Below are positions 1 to 8,854 of a stretch of DNA of 64,000 nucleotides, piece by piece. The notes below the pieces were generated by a model that ran no database searches, was not told the DNA's origin, and saw only the letters and a program-made list of their open reading frames with translations. The stretch's first letter is position 1. The number at the start of each line of letters is the position of its first letter. The DNA comes from CAZJKE01 sp964546585 (GTDB taxonomy: Bacteria > Planctomycetota > Phycisphaerae > Phycisphaerales > SM1A02). The stretch is from the NCBI GenBank assembly GCA_964546585.1, contig CAZJKE010000002.1:62001-126000 (forward strand), written 5' to 3'. The position numbers and the translations under genes were made by a program.

Positions 1-370
1 CTGCAACAAGCAATGCTTGCTCCAGATTCTGAAAGGCCCATGTCCAACTGGACCCGTCGCCGCCAGGAGGAACATCCTGATCGACATACCAGACCATGGT
101 CTCAATTCCGGTGCAATTTGGACTGTTCTCTGGGTCGCAGTCACCGCCGTCACAATCAAACTCGTCGCAGTCAAAGTAGACCGCTACGCCATTCCATTCA
201 TATTTGCCGTTGTCGCAGACCCCATCCCCGATCCATGCAATCGGCGCACAGTTACCGTTGCAGTCGGGTATCTCGTCTGGCGCGCATTGCGCATACGCGA
301 CTTGGCCGCTGAACAACAGGGCGCATACGATGACGGTGGTCTTCAATACTGGCCCGCGCAAAAGGCTCAT
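1..370 (-). CDS. Secreted Cys/Asp-rich protein with start of a beta-helix domain, truncated by the window edge
   Basis: Reading leftwards from an ATG at 370-368 gives 123 codons without a stop, so the C-terminus lies outside the window. Residues 1-27 look like a Sec signal peptide (hydrophobic stretch VIVCALLFSG, likely cleavage after AYA). Next comes a Cys/Asp-rich segment with the pieces GDGVCDNG and DCDEFDCDGGDC, resembling a Lin-12/Notch repeat (LNR) calcium-binding motif. It is followed by YVDQDVPPGGDGSSW, the usual opening of right-handed beta-helix domains in large planctomycete secreted proteins. An in-frame ATG at 391 is an alternative start; the 370 start has a GGGGA stretch upstream and places the signal peptide properly. 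The function is unknown, and a cell-surface or extracellular role is inferred. Confidence 0.75.
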   Translation of the reverse strand, partial: MSLLRGPVLKTTVIVCALLFSGQVAYAQCAPDEIPDCNGNCAPIAWIGDGVCDNGKYEWNGVAVYFDCDEFDCDGGDCDPENSPNCTGIETMVWYVDQDVPPGGDGSSWTWAFQNLEQALLVA

Positions 371-484
371 GCCTCGATCGTCCCCTTCCATTGTCGACGC
401 TGTAGTAGACCCCGGAGATTGGGTTTTGGCTACCAAAAAACAGGCATTTCTCCTACGAGGAAGCATTACCGGTCCCAAGGAGAA

Positions 485-506
485 GGGCCCCGCCGATGCG
501 GGGCCC
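485..506 (-). terminator. Hairpin downstream of dnaK
   Basis: A perfect 9-bp inverted repeat (GGGCCCCGC and GCGGGGCCC, 4-nt loop) lies 48 nt beyond the dnaK stop. The sequence after it on the minus strand is only mildly T-rich (TTCTCCTT), so it is a plausible but not textbook intrinsic terminator. Confidence 0.6.
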
Positions 507-553
507 TGTGGAACCACATGTTGCAGTTCCGGGAGGAGGGAGTTCTGATGAGG

Positions 554-2458
554 TCAGTCGTCCTTGACCTCGTATTCGGCATCGATGACATCATCGCTGC
601 CGCTCTTGCATTCGTCACCGCCGCAGCACTCGTCACCGCCGGCTGCAGTTTGCTGTGCCGTAGCCTCATACACTGCCTTGCCGAGTTCGGTTGCTGCTGA
701 TTCAAGGTTTGACAATGCGGCTTCGATCGCCGCGGCGTCATCGCCCTTGAGCGTGTCATCCAGATTGGCCACGGCAGACTCGATGTTGCCCCTGACATCC
801 GCAGCGACCTTCTCGCCGTGCTCCTCAAGGCTCTTTCGAGTCTGATACGCCACGGCCTCTGCACGGTTCTTCAGGTCAACGAGTTCGCGACGGGCCTTGT
901 CTTCCTCGGCGTGCACTTCCGCGTCCTGCTTCATCGATTCAATTTCGTCATCAGCAAGGCCGGACGAGCCGGTGATGTCGATCTTCTGGCTCTTACCGGT
1001 CGCCTTGTCGGTCGCCGACACCTGCATGATGCCGTTGGCGTCAATGGCGAACTCCACCTCGATCTGCGGCATGCCGCGGGGTGAGGGTGGGATGTCCGTC
1101 AGATCAAACCGACCGAGCGATCGGTTGTCGGTTGCGAACTCGCGCTCGCCTTGAAGTACATGAATGGTCACCGATGTCTGGTTGTCGGCCGCCGTAGAGA
1201 AGGTTTCCTTCTTCGATGTTGGGATGGTTGTATTGCGCTCAATCAGCCGTGTCATGACGCCGCCGAGCGTCTCCAGGCCGAGGCTGAGCGGTGTCACATC
1301 CAGCAGAAGGACATCCTTGACATCGCCGGTCAGAACGCCGCCCTGAATAGCCGCGCCGACTGCGACGACTTCGTCCGGGTTGATGGACTTGTCGAGTTCA
1401 GCGGTCTCGAAGATTTCTTTCGTGATCTCCTGCACCTTGGGGATTCGTGTTGATCCACCGACCATGACGACATCCGAAACCTCAGACGGCGAGAGTTTCG
1501 CGTCCTTGAGCGCGGCTTCGCATGGGCCGCGAAGCCGGTCGAACAGATCTGCACACAGAGACTCGAAGGTCGCCCGCGTAATTGTCACCTGAAGATGCTT
1601 CGGGCCACTTTGATCCGCCGTGATGAACGGCAGGTTGACAGATGTTTCCATCTGCTGCGACAGTTCGCACTTGGCCTTCTCGGCAGCTTCCTTGAGCCGC
1701 TGCAAGGCCATTGGATCATCGCGAAGATCAATGCCTTCCTTCTTACGGAATTCCTCAGCGATGTGATCGATCAATCGCTGGTCGAAGTCATCGCCGCCGA
1801 GATGCGTGTCGCCGTTGGTCGCCATGACCTCGAATACGCCATCACCGATGTCGAGAATGGATACATCAAATGTACCGCCACCGAGGTCGAAAACCGCAAT
1901 CTTCGCATTCGTCTTCTTCTCCAGGCCGTAGGCCAGCGCTGCCGCCGTCGGCTCGTTGATGATCCGTTCGACCGTCAGCCCGGCAATCTCACCGGCATCC
2001 TTCGTCGCTTGTCGCTGCGAGTCGTTGAAGTAGGCCGGCACGGTAATGACCGCCTTGTCAATCTTCTCACCCAGATAGTCCTCGGCGACCTTTCGAAGTT
2101 CGCCGAGAATCATCGCCGCTACCTCTGGTGGAGTGTATTCCTTATCGCGTACCTCGATCTTGACCAGTTCCTGGTCACCACCAGTGACGCCGTACGGCAC
2201 CAATTTCTCCTCGGACGAGACCTCGCCGTGGCGACGCCCCATGAATCGTTTCACCGAGAAGACGGTGTTTGTCGGGTTTGTCACCTGCTGGTGACGGGCG
2301 GGCTGGCCTACGAGCCGCTCGCCTTTGTCAGTAAAACCGACAACGGACGGCGTCGTCCGATTGCCGGAGCTGTTGATGAGTACCTTGGGCTGGTCGCCTT
2401 CCATGACGGCGACTACCGAGTTGGTCGTGCCCAGGTCGATTCCAATGATCTTGGACAT
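554..2458 (-). CDS. dnaK: Molecular chaperone DnaK (Hsp70)
   Basis: Full-length DnaK of 634 residues, the cytoplasmic ATP-dependent chaperone that works with DnaJ and GrpE. The N-terminus carries the ATPase signature IGIDLGTTNS. Other Hsp70 signatures are visible (IFDLGGGTFD-type segment AVFDLGGGTFDVS, and VVMVGGSTRIPKV), followed by the beta-sandwich substrate-binding domain and the helical lid. The start at 2458 gives the canonical MSKIIGIDLG and is preceded by GAAGGAGAA; a longer frame to 2503 lacks support. The tail is unusual: before the normal acidic DDVIDAEYEVKDD end lies a Cys-rich insert (ECCGGDECKSG). It is divergent from dusB with a 150-nt spacer. I see no CIRCE (HrcA) element there, and no dnaJ or grpE neighbour. 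Confidence 0.97.
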   Translation of the reverse strand: MSKIIGIDLGTTNSVVAVMEGDQPKVLINSSGNRTTPSVVGFTDKGERLVGQPARHQQVTNPTNTVFSVKRFMGRRHGEVSSEEKLVPYGVTGGDQELVKIEVRDKEYTPPEVAAMILGELRKVAEDYLGEKIDKAVITVPAYFNDSQRQATKDAGEIAGLTVERIINEPTAAALAYGLEKKTNAKIAVFDLGGGTFDVSILDIGDGVFEVMATNGDTHLGGDDFDQRLIDHIAEEFRKKEGIDLRDDPMALQRLKEAAEKAKCELSQQMETSVNLPFITADQSGPKHLQVTITRATFESLCADLFDRLRGPCEAALKDAKLSPSEVSDVVMVGGSTRIPKVQEITKEIFETAELDKSINPDEVVAVGAAIQGGVLTGDVKDVLLLDVTPLSLGLETLGGVMTRLIERNTTIPTSKKETFSTAADNQTSVTIHVLQGEREFATDNRSLGRFDLTDIPPSPRGMPQIEVEFAIDANGIMQVSATDKATGKSQKIDITGSSGLADDEIESMKQDAEVHAEEDKARRELVDLKNRAEAVAYQTRKSLEEHGEKVAADVRGNIESAVANLDDTLKGDDAAAIEAALSNLESAATELGKAVYEATAQQTAAGGDECCGGDECKSGSDDVIDAEYEVKDD

Positions 2459-2608
2459 ATGCGTGTTCTCCTTCACCGACGAAATGGCCGCCGGCCATGA
2501 CATAGACGCAATGGGGATGCCAACATATCCCGGCCGAACCCAAAAATGTCACGATTCCGACCGCCCATGGATGCACGCTGCGGAAAAAGGCTGCCAGAAT
2601 GGCGGAAG

Positions 2609-3516
2609 ATGCGTATTGGCAACCTTGTGCTGGATACTCCGCTGATTCTTGCCCCGATGGCGGGTATCTGCGATCTCCCCCTGCGACTGCTCTGCCGCGA
2701 ACTTGGCGGCGTCGGCATGGCGTGCACAAACCTGCTGAGTTGCAACGCGATCATCCGGGGCATTGACCCCGTGCGAAAGCACGCCCGGCCCTATCCAACC
2801 GACCGCCCGCTGTGTGTCCAACTGTATGGAAACGCAGACGATCCTCTGCCGGAGGCTGCTCGCTGGATTGAGGAACAGGGCGCGGATGTGATCGACATCA
2901 ACATGGGCTGCCCGGNNNNNNNNNNNNNNNNNNNNNNNNNNNNNNNNNNNNNNNNNNNNNNNNNNNNNNNNNNNNNNNNNNNNNNNNNNNNNNNNNNNNN
3001 NNNNNNNNNNNNNNNGACGCGGGAATCGCCGCCATCACTGTTCATGGACGCACGGCAGAACAGAAGTTTCGCGGCACTGTTGACATGGAGGGTGTCGCGG
3101 CCGTCGCCGCGGCTGTCGCCGTCCCCGTGATCGGGAATGGCGACATTCGATCAGCGAACGATGCGATGTACATGCTTGCGACAACTGGCTGCGACGGACT
3201 CATGATTGGCAGAGCAGCCACCGCCGAACCGTGGATCTTTCACCAGATCGCCGACGCGCTCGCTGGTCGAGAGCCCACTGAACTTACGCTGGAACACAAA
3301 CTCACAGTCGTTGAACGCCATCTGGATCTCATTCTCGAACACCGCGGCGAGCAGGCGGCGGTGCGGTGTCTCCGAAGTCGCATCAGCAGATATGGCCGCA
3401 CGATGGGACATGTCAAACCGCTCAAGGATGCGATCCGCAAGGCGGGTTCATCGATGGAGATTCGAAACGCCTTGAGGCAGTGGATCAGCCGCCCGCAACA
3501 ACTCGCGACATGCTGA
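2609..3516 (+). CDS. dusB: tRNA-dihydrouridine synthase (DusB-like), interrupted by an assembly gap
   Basis: FMN- and NADPH-dependent enzyme that reduces uridine to dihydrouridine in tRNA D-loops. The N-terminal part starts MRIGNLVLDTPLILAPMAG, the DusB-type flavin-barrel opening, and runs to INMGCP, which contains the catalytic Cys, just before 100 N. After the gap the protein resumes with ITVHGRT, then VPVIGNGDI and GLMIGRAA (phosphate/flavin binding), and a helical C-terminal domain. The two halves are in different frames. By comparison with DusB roughly 60 residues are missing, more than the 33 codons the gap allows, so the shift is an assembly artefact and not a true frameshift. The 3' end overlaps the convergent gspF by 32 nt. 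Confidence 0.9.
2916..3015. other. Assembly gap of 100 N inside dusB
   Basis: Exactly 100 consecutive N, the conventional placeholder for a gap of unknown length. Family comparison suggests about 180 nt of real sequence is missing, so every coordinate downstream is relative. Confidence 0.97.
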
Positions 3517-4735
3517 AGATGGGCAGAAGCATCGCGATCGCAACGGCGCCGACAACGCTGCCCATGACGAGAATCATGACCGGCTCAATGAGTCCGCCAA
3601 CCTTCTTGACACGCGCCTCGAGTTCATCATCTGCAAAGCCGGCAACCCGATCCATCACTTGAGACAGTCGGCCGGATCGCTCGCCACTGGCGATCATCGA
3701 GGCCACATACGAGGGGACATGCGGCGAGTCGAACACCGCGTCGCTGAGCGGGTGGCCGTTCCGGATGTTCTGCTCCATTTCGCCCCACATTCGATCGAAT
3801 TGCACATTGTTCGTGACGTCGCGGCAGATGCCAATGGCATCAAGCACACCGACGCCGGCAGCCAGCAGGGTAGAGAGCGTGCGGGAGGCCCGCGTCGTAT
3901 AGAGCTGCGCTGACATCGGGCCGAGAATCGGCAGCCGAAGCTTCAACAGGTCGATCACGCTGCGACCGGTCCGTGTTCGGTACCACAGGATGACTGCAAT
4001 GACAGCGATGATCAACGCCGGTACCCAGTACATCCATGTCCCTGTGATCGCCTCGCTGATCGCGAGCAATGCTCGTGTCGGCCACGGAAGAGTCGTTGCC
4101 CGCACTTCGTATATCTTTGCGAATCGTGGCAGCACGAAAGTGACGATGATCGCCGTCACTGCAACAGCAGTTGCTCCCATGATGAGTGGGTAGGCCATGG
4201 CGCCCTTGATTTGCCGAAGCGTCTTCCGTTCTCTGGAGAGATACCCGGACACCCGTTCGAGCATCAGGGGGAGTGTTCCTGAGAGTTCGGACGCCCGGAC
4301 CAGACTGACCACAATGCGCGGGAACACTTTTCTTCGGCGAGCCATGGAGGTGGAGAGCGCTTCACCGCTGCGTACGTCCTGGTGCAAGCCATCTACGACG
4401 GTACGGAATTCACGGTGCTTTGTCTGCTGACTCAGTGCCTCCAGCGCCTCCGACAGGGGAACGCCTGTATCGAGCATCACAGCAAGTTGTTGGCAGAATG
4501 CTATGACCTCATCGCGCTTGACCCGCTTATCAACGACAGATGATGTGTCTTCCCGTTCCGCAACATCCGGACGCAGCAACGGTTCCGGATCGATCGCGGT
4601 AACAAAGAGGCCCTTTGATCGCAGTTGCCCGGCAACTTCCGCGACGGTGGTTGCAGACTGTGAACCGCAGACCTGTTTACCACTGGCGTCCCGCGCCTTC
4701 CATGCGAAGGTTTCCTTGGCGGTTGTTGCGATCAT
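3485..4735 (-). CDS. gspF: Type II secretion/type IV pilus inner-membrane platform protein GspF/PilC
   Basis: A protein of 416 residues, the usual GspF length, with two T2SSF domains (roughly residues 75-195 and 280-400) and three long hydrophobic segments. These include AVTAIIVTFVLPRFAKIY in the middle and MILVMGSVVGAVAIAMLL near the end. GspF/PilC is the polytopic inner-membrane protein that couples the cytoplasmic ATPase to pseudopilus assembly. The ATG overlaps the gspE stop in an ATGA (4735-4732), indicating translational coupling. It is the last gene of the long minus-strand operon, and its 3' end overlaps dusB. No pilT-like retraction ATPase follows it. Confidence 0.93.
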   Translation of the reverse strand: MIATTAKETFAWKARDASGKQVCGSQSATTVAEVAGQLRSKGLFVTAIDPEPLLRPDVAEREDTSSVVDKRVKRDEVIAFCQQLAVMLDTGVPLSEALEALSQQTKHREFRTVVDGLHQDVRSGEALSTSMARRRKVFPRIVVSLVRASELSGTLPLMLERVSGYLSRERKTLRQIKGAMAYPLIMGATAVAVTAIIVTFVLPRFAKIYEVRATTLPWPTRALLAISEAITGTWMYWVPALIIAVIAVILWYRTRTGRSVIDLLKLRLPILGPMSAQLYTTRASRTLSTLLAAGVGVLDAIGICRDVTNNVQFDRMWGEMEQNIRNGHPLSDAVFDSPHVPSYVASMIASGERSGRLSQVMDRVAGFADDELEARVKKVGGLIEPVMILVMGSVVGAVAIAMLLPIFSMSRVVAGG

Positions 4736-6459
4736 GCCCTGGTCACACAGAGGACTTCTTCCGGGGTCGTCAACCCCTGCGCGGCCTTGGCCATGCCATC
4801 ATCCCGTAGCGTTGCAAATTCTCCTCCACCGACAAGGCTTCGAAGTTCCTGCAGCGATGCCCCGCGGCTCACTGCCTGCAACAGCGCATCATCCGGTATC
4901 AGGAGTTCGAAGATGCCGATTCGCCCGGCAAATCCAGAGCCTCGGCAGCGACTGCATCCCGCTCCGTGCCACAGGTCGCTGACATCACCGCAGGCAGCGC
5001 GGATCGCATCCGCGGCCGCAGCGTCACCCTCCCAAGGCGCCTTGCAGTGCGGACAGATCTTCCGGACAAGTCGCTGTGCGAGAACGCCGCGGATCGTTGC
5101 CGCAACCAGGTAAGGCTCGACCCCGAGGTTGATGAGTCGGGTGACCGCGCTCACCGCATCATTCGTGTGCAGCGTCGAGAAGACGAGATGCCCTGTCAAT
5201 GCGGCCTGTGACACGATGCCCGCGGTCTCCCCGTCTCGAATCTCCCCGACCATGAGCACATCCGGATCCTGTCGCAACATCGAACGAAGCGCACGGGAAA
5301 AGGAGAAACCCGCTCGCTCATTGACCTGCGATTGGTTGATGCCGGAAATCTGCGCCTCAACGGGATCCTCGATTGTCGACACATTGATCTCCGCCGTGTC
5401 GAGTTGCGACAACACCGAGTACAGCGTTGTCGACTTGCCGGATCCGGTTGGACCCGTAACGAGAACCACGCCGTTGGGCTGCGAAACGATGCTGGTCCAT
5501 GCGGCAAGTGTTGTGTCATTGAAGCCAAGACGATCAAGTTGCAGCCGGTTGTTCTGGGAATCGATGATTCGAAGTACGACGATCTCGCCGAACCGCCCAG
5601 GCATCGTGGAGACACGAATGTCCACTGGCCGACCGTCCATCATCACATTGAAGTCCCCGTCCTGCGGCAGACGCCGCTCGGAAATGTCGAGGCTTGCCAT
5701 GATCTTGATACGGCTCGCGATCGCCTGATGCATCTTGTACGGCGGCTCGATCTTCTCCTGAAGCCGACCGTCGATGCGATAGCGGACGCGAAGCGTATGG
5801 TCACCTGGTTCGATATGGATATCCGATGCACCGTCCCGCACCGCAGAGTAGATCAGGAAGTTGACCAGCTTGACGACGGGGCCGTGGCCGGCGACTTCCT
5901 CAAGATCTGAAAGTTCCGTCGAATCCTGCTCGACAACGGCGAAATCATGTTCGTCAATGTCTTCATAGATCTCGTCAATAACGAAGACATTTGCTGCGGG
6001 AAGATAAGAGCGAAGTGCCGCGTCAATGTCCTTCGCAGTTGCGGCGACGATCTGAGCCCTGTGGCCGGAGAGTCGCTCTACTTCTTCCACGAGATACAGA
6101 TTGGCTGGCTCGCTCACTGCCACGGTCAATACACCGTTCACCAGGAACATCGGCAGCACGCCATGTTCTTCAAGGAATGCCCGCGGCAGTTCTTCGATCA
6201 CGCGAGGATCCGCGAGTCTTGCGGTGTCTGACGCAAAGGGAATGCCGTAGGACTCGGCCAATGTTTCCAGCACCAGCGTCTCGTCCACAACGCCCATGTC
6301 CACGAGCACCTCGCCCAGAAGCATGCGGCACTCGCCCGACTGTTGCCGTGCGAGCGCAGCGTCGAGTTGCTCCTGCGACAGCAGGCCCCGCTGTTGCAGC
6401 AACTTCCCAAGCGGTGCCTGGGCTGTAATCGTCGATTTGGGCATGTCTTTACCGTGCAT
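4732..6459 (-). CDS. gspE: Type II secretion/type IV pilus assembly ATPase GspE/PilB
   Basis: A hexameric motor ATPase of 575 residues. An N-terminal MshEN-like domain (about 15-75) contains PLGKLLQQRGLLSQEQLDAAL. The core has Walker A GPTGSGKST (336-344), an aspartate box around residues 360-370, a Walker B-type segment DVLMVGEIRD (400-409) and the His box LTGHLVFSTLHTND. A tetracysteine zinc site typical of GspE/PilB is present (C469/C472 and C502/C505). The arginines that begin each c-di-GMP-binding repeat in MshE-type domains are replaced here (APLG and MLLG rather than RLG), so nucleotide signalling through this domain is doubtful. An internal ATG at 6444 (MPKST) is an alternative start; neither start has a strong ribosome-binding site. 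gspF follows with a 4-nt overlap. Confidence 0.95.
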   Translation of the reverse strand: MHGKDMPKSTITAQAPLGKLLQQRGLLSQEQLDAALARQQSGECRMLLGEVLVDMGVVDETLVLETLAESYGIPFASDTARLADPRVIEELPRAFLEEHGVLPMFLVNGVLTVAVSEPANLYLVEEVERLSGHRAQIVAATAKDIDAALRSYLPAANVFVIDEIYEDIDEHDFAVVEQDSTELSDLEEVAGHGPVVKLVNFLIYSAVRDGASDIHIEPGDHTLRVRYRIDGRLQEKIEPPYKMHQAIASRIKIMASLDISERRLPQDGDFNVMMDGRPVDIRVSTMPGRFGEIVVLRIIDSQNNRLQLDRLGFNDTTLAAWTSIVSQPNGVVLVTGPTGSGKSTTLYSVLSQLDTAEINVSTIEDPVEAQISGINQSQVNERAGFSFSRALRSMLRQDPDVLMVGEIRDGETAGIVSQAALTGHLVFSTLHTNDAVSAVTRLINLGVEPYLVAATIRGVLAQRLVRKICPHCKAPWEGDAAAADAIRAACGDVSDLWHGAGCSRCRGSGFAGRIGIFELLIPDDALLQAVSRGASLQELRSLVGGGEFATLRDDGMAKAAQGLTTPEEVLCVTRA

Positions 6460-6482
6460 GGCGAGGTCGTATCCAGATGCGG

Positions 6483-6827
6483 TTATCGGGCCTGCGTCAG
6501 ACTCATTGCCGCCGCCTCTACTGACTCGTGCACCCGAAGTGCTCGCTCAAGCCGTGTCAGCGTCAAGACGCGGCGAAGGCTGCGAGAGGCTCTGGCAACC
6601 CGCAATCGAAAACCGCAACTCTCTGTTTCATCGGACAGCCACAGGAGCGACTCAAGACCGATGGAGTCGATCAGGTCAACTTCCGAGCAGTCCAGAATGA
6701 TGTCGCTAGCCCTGTTTTCCAGCAATTCGCGGGCTTGTCGCCGAAAGGTGTCGGAGTCATCCAGTGAAAACCCCCCGCTCAGTGAGATGACAGTGGCCGC
6801 TCGATGGGCTTCAATCGTGATCTTCAT
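6483..6827 (-). CDS. STAS-domain protein (anti-sigma-factor-antagonist type)
   Basis: A single STAS domain of 114 residues. The segment DIILDCSEVDLIDSIGLESL matches the conserved loop and helix of SpoIIAA/RsbV proteins, with Ser55 at the position phosphorylated by partner kinases in those families. AGGAGCG precedes the ATG, which overlaps the stop of the HD-GYP gene (ATGA), so the two are translationally coupled. It lies between the HD-GYP gene and gspE inside the pilus/secretion operon, which suggests a switch protein acting on the machinery or its signalling. No RsbW-like kinase or PP2C phosphatase is in the window, so the partner is unknown. Confidence 0.85.
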   Translation of the reverse strand: MKITIEAHRAATVISLSGGFSLDDSDTFRRQARELLENRASDIILDCSEVDLIDSIGLESLLWLSDETESCGFRLRVARASRSLRRVLTLTRLERALRVHESVEAAAMSLTQAR

Positions 6828-8440
6828 GCTGCACGCTCCTTGCCGGATGCCGACATGGTCTGATGGTCAAGAATCAAACTCTCCCAGGCAGAAAAATCCA
6901 GGCGGAAGAATCGTTCCGCAAGCTCCGGGTCAAACTGGGTTCCTGCGCCATTGCTCATCTCCTGCAGGACTGCAGATCGGGTCATCGCCGTTCTGTAGGT
7001 GCGGCTCGATGACATGGCGTCAAAGGTGTCCGCCAATGCGATCATCCTCGCAATCACAGGGATGTCCTCGCCCGCGAGGCCATGTGGATATCCCTTGCCA
7101 TCAAACCGTTCGTGGTGATGCATCACGCCCCCGATAATGTCCTCCATCTGGGGAATGTCTCGCAGAATCCTCGCCCCGATTTCCGGGTGCCGCCTGATCC
7201 AAGCGAATTCCTCTTCGCAGAGCTGCCCCTTCTTGAGCAACACCGCCTCTGGCACACCGATCTTGCCGATGTCGTGCACAAGGCCAGCGATGCGAACCCG
7301 CTCGACACGGTCCGCGTCCATACCAGTGGCTGCGGCAAGTTGCGCAGTGAGCAGTGCAACCCGTTGCGAGTGACCGCAGGTGTATCGATCCTTCGCGTCA
7401 ATGGAGGCCGTGAGCGCCTGAAGCGTGCCGAGGAATGTCGCGCTCAAGTCTTCGTACAGCGCGGCGTTCTCCAGAAAGATCGCCAACTGGGCAGCAGTTG
7501 CCGTCAGGAGTTTGATATCGACCGATGACACGGACGTATCCGGGCCGAACTTGTCCGCTGCCATCAACACGCCGATCAATTGCCCGTCGCTGGTGATCGG
7601 TTCCACAACGGCGGCCCGTCCGAATGGTCCGCCATCCTTTAGAATCGCGGGTGATCCCGGTGCCAGTCTGGAACGAACCCCGGCAACGATCGCTCGAATG
7701 TCGTCGGTGCTGACTTCAGCTTCACCGCGGATCACCAGATCCGCCCCCGCTCGCGGCAGCCGATCTCGCATGAAGAGTTGCACGCCAATCCATGTGTAGG
7801 GAAGCGTCTGCAGCAGTTCATCGCACGCCAATTCAATAAACCGTTCGGGATGATTGACTGTGTGCATGCTGCCGGTGATCGTGTAGAGAAGACTGATCTC
7901 CTCATAGGACTCGCTCAACTCCCGCCCTATCGATTCGATGACATTGCGGTCCTCCCGGTGTGCATGTTCCGATTCCCAGGCAAGGCGAAACAGCGTGCCG
8001 AGCCGGCCCAGGTCCGACTTCGCAGCCGGTGGAAGCGACGACAGCATCGCGACCATCGTTGTGTAATCTGCACTACTTGCCTGACAGAGCGCGTGCAGGT
8101 GTTCGCCGGAGAGAAGTTCCTCGGTAATGACCATCGCAATTGCATATCCGCGGCGCGATCGCCGAGCCGACAACGGAACCGGCAGCAGCCAAAGGCCGGG
8201 GAATGCCCGCTCGGCCTGCACCTCATCCTGCCCGTCCCAGCGGTCACAAGTGTCTCGAATGGCCGACCGGACCAATGGTGACTGCACGAGGAGATCCTCG
8301 AGCCAGTCATGCCCACGACGGTGAGAAGAAACAACTGAACCGTTCCGGTCTGTCTCCACCGCGATGATCCCCGCGTCCCGCAATCTGTCAGACCAGGTGT
8401 CCGACCCTGGAAGGTCCGTGCGACCCAGCGTGGTCCTCAT
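6824..8440 (-). CDS. GAF and HD-GYP domain protein, probable c-di-GMP phosphodiesterase
   Basis: A cytoplasmic protein of 538 residues without clear membrane segments. Residues 1-170 are unassigned, a GAF-like sensory domain covers about 185-330, and an HD-GYP domain covers about 340-520. The catalytic signatures are complete: HD at 389-390 (GLVHDIGKIG) and HHERFDGKGYP at 442-452. HD-GYP proteins hydrolyse cyclic di-GMP to pGpG or GMP. The gene overlaps the response-regulator stop and the STAS start by 4 nt each, so it belongs to one signalling unit embedded between the TPR lipoprotein and gspE. Control of pilus or secretion activity by c-di-GMP turnover is inferred from this position. Confidence 0.9.
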   Translation of the reverse strand: MRTTLGRTDLPGSDTWSDRLRDAGIIAVETDRNGSVVSSHRRGHDWLEDLLVQSPLVRSAIRDTCDRWDGQDEVQAERAFPGLWLLPVPLSARRSRRGYAIAMVITEELLSGEHLHALCQASSADYTTMVAMLSSLPPAAKSDLGRLGTLFRLAWESEHAHREDRNVIESIGRELSESYEEISLLYTITGSMHTVNHPERFIELACDELLQTLPYTWIGVQLFMRDRLPRAGADLVIRGEAEVSTDDIRAIVAGVRSRLAPGSPAILKDGGPFGRAAVVEPITSDGQLIGVLMAADKFGPDTSVSSVDIKLLTATAAQLAIFLENAALYEDLSATFLGTLQALTASIDAKDRYTCGHSQRVALLTAQLAAATGMDADRVERVRIAGLVHDIGKIGVPEAVLLKKGQLCEEEFAWIRRHPEIGARILRDIPQMEDIIGGVMHHHERFDGKGYPHGLAGEDIPVIARMIALADTFDAMSSSRTYRTAMTRSAVLQEMSNGAGTQFDPELAERFFRLDFSAWESLILDHQTMSASGKERAA

Positions 8441-8841
8441 GCCGCCTCCGATCGCCCGACCTGTGGTCTCGGGGCCGTGTCCAGCAGCGCCCGCACTTGC
8501 TCGGTAATCGAACGCGGGCTGAAGGGTTTGCTGACCAGATGGCAGATGTTCGGAAGCTCAGCATCAGACGCATTCAATGCGTGCCCCCTTGCGGTCAGGA
8601 CGATGACAGGAATGCACGATAACGCAGCTCGTTGCAGCAGTTCCTGGCAGAGATCGATGCCTGTCATGTATGGCATCTGAATGTCCGTAATGACCAAGTC
8701 GGGCGGTTCCGCGAGGATCTGATGCAGGGCATCTTCACCATCAACGGCCGTCACGACCTCCCAGCCTGCATGTCGCAGTTTCAGGGACAGGACCTGCACG
8801 ATATGGGGCTCGTCATCGGCAATGAGAATCCGGCGCGTCAT
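8437..8841 (-). CDS. Single-domain response regulator (CheY-like receiver)
   Basis: A lone receiver domain of 134 residues with no output domain. It has the acidic pair (IADDEP, D9-D10), the phospho-acceptor D53 (LVITDIQMP), the conserved Thr in VLTARG and the Lys in SKPFSP. The start at 8841 follows GAGGAAAC at good spacing; a longer frame running into the kinase gene is not supported. The histidine kinase lies immediately upstream and the HD-GYP gene overlaps downstream, so the likely order of signalling is kinase, this receiver, then HD-GYP and/or STAS. Confidence 0.93.
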   Translation of the reverse strand: MTRRILIADDEPHIVQVLSLKLRHAGWEVVTAVDGEDALHQILAEPPDLVITDIQMPYMTGIDLCQELLQRAALSCIPVIVLTARGHALNASDAELPNICHLVSKPFSPRSITEQVRALLDTAPRPQVGRSEAA

Positions 8842-8854
8842 GTGTATTGTTTCC

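Noticed and set aside
2459..2608. CIRCE or similar heat-shock operator before dnaK
   Set aside because: No TTAGCACTC-N9-GAGTGCTAA-like inverted repeat is found; only a short GC palindrome is seen.
2916..3015. dusB as a frameshifted pseudogene
   Set aside because: The frame change occurs across 100 N of unknown true length, and both halves keep family motifs.
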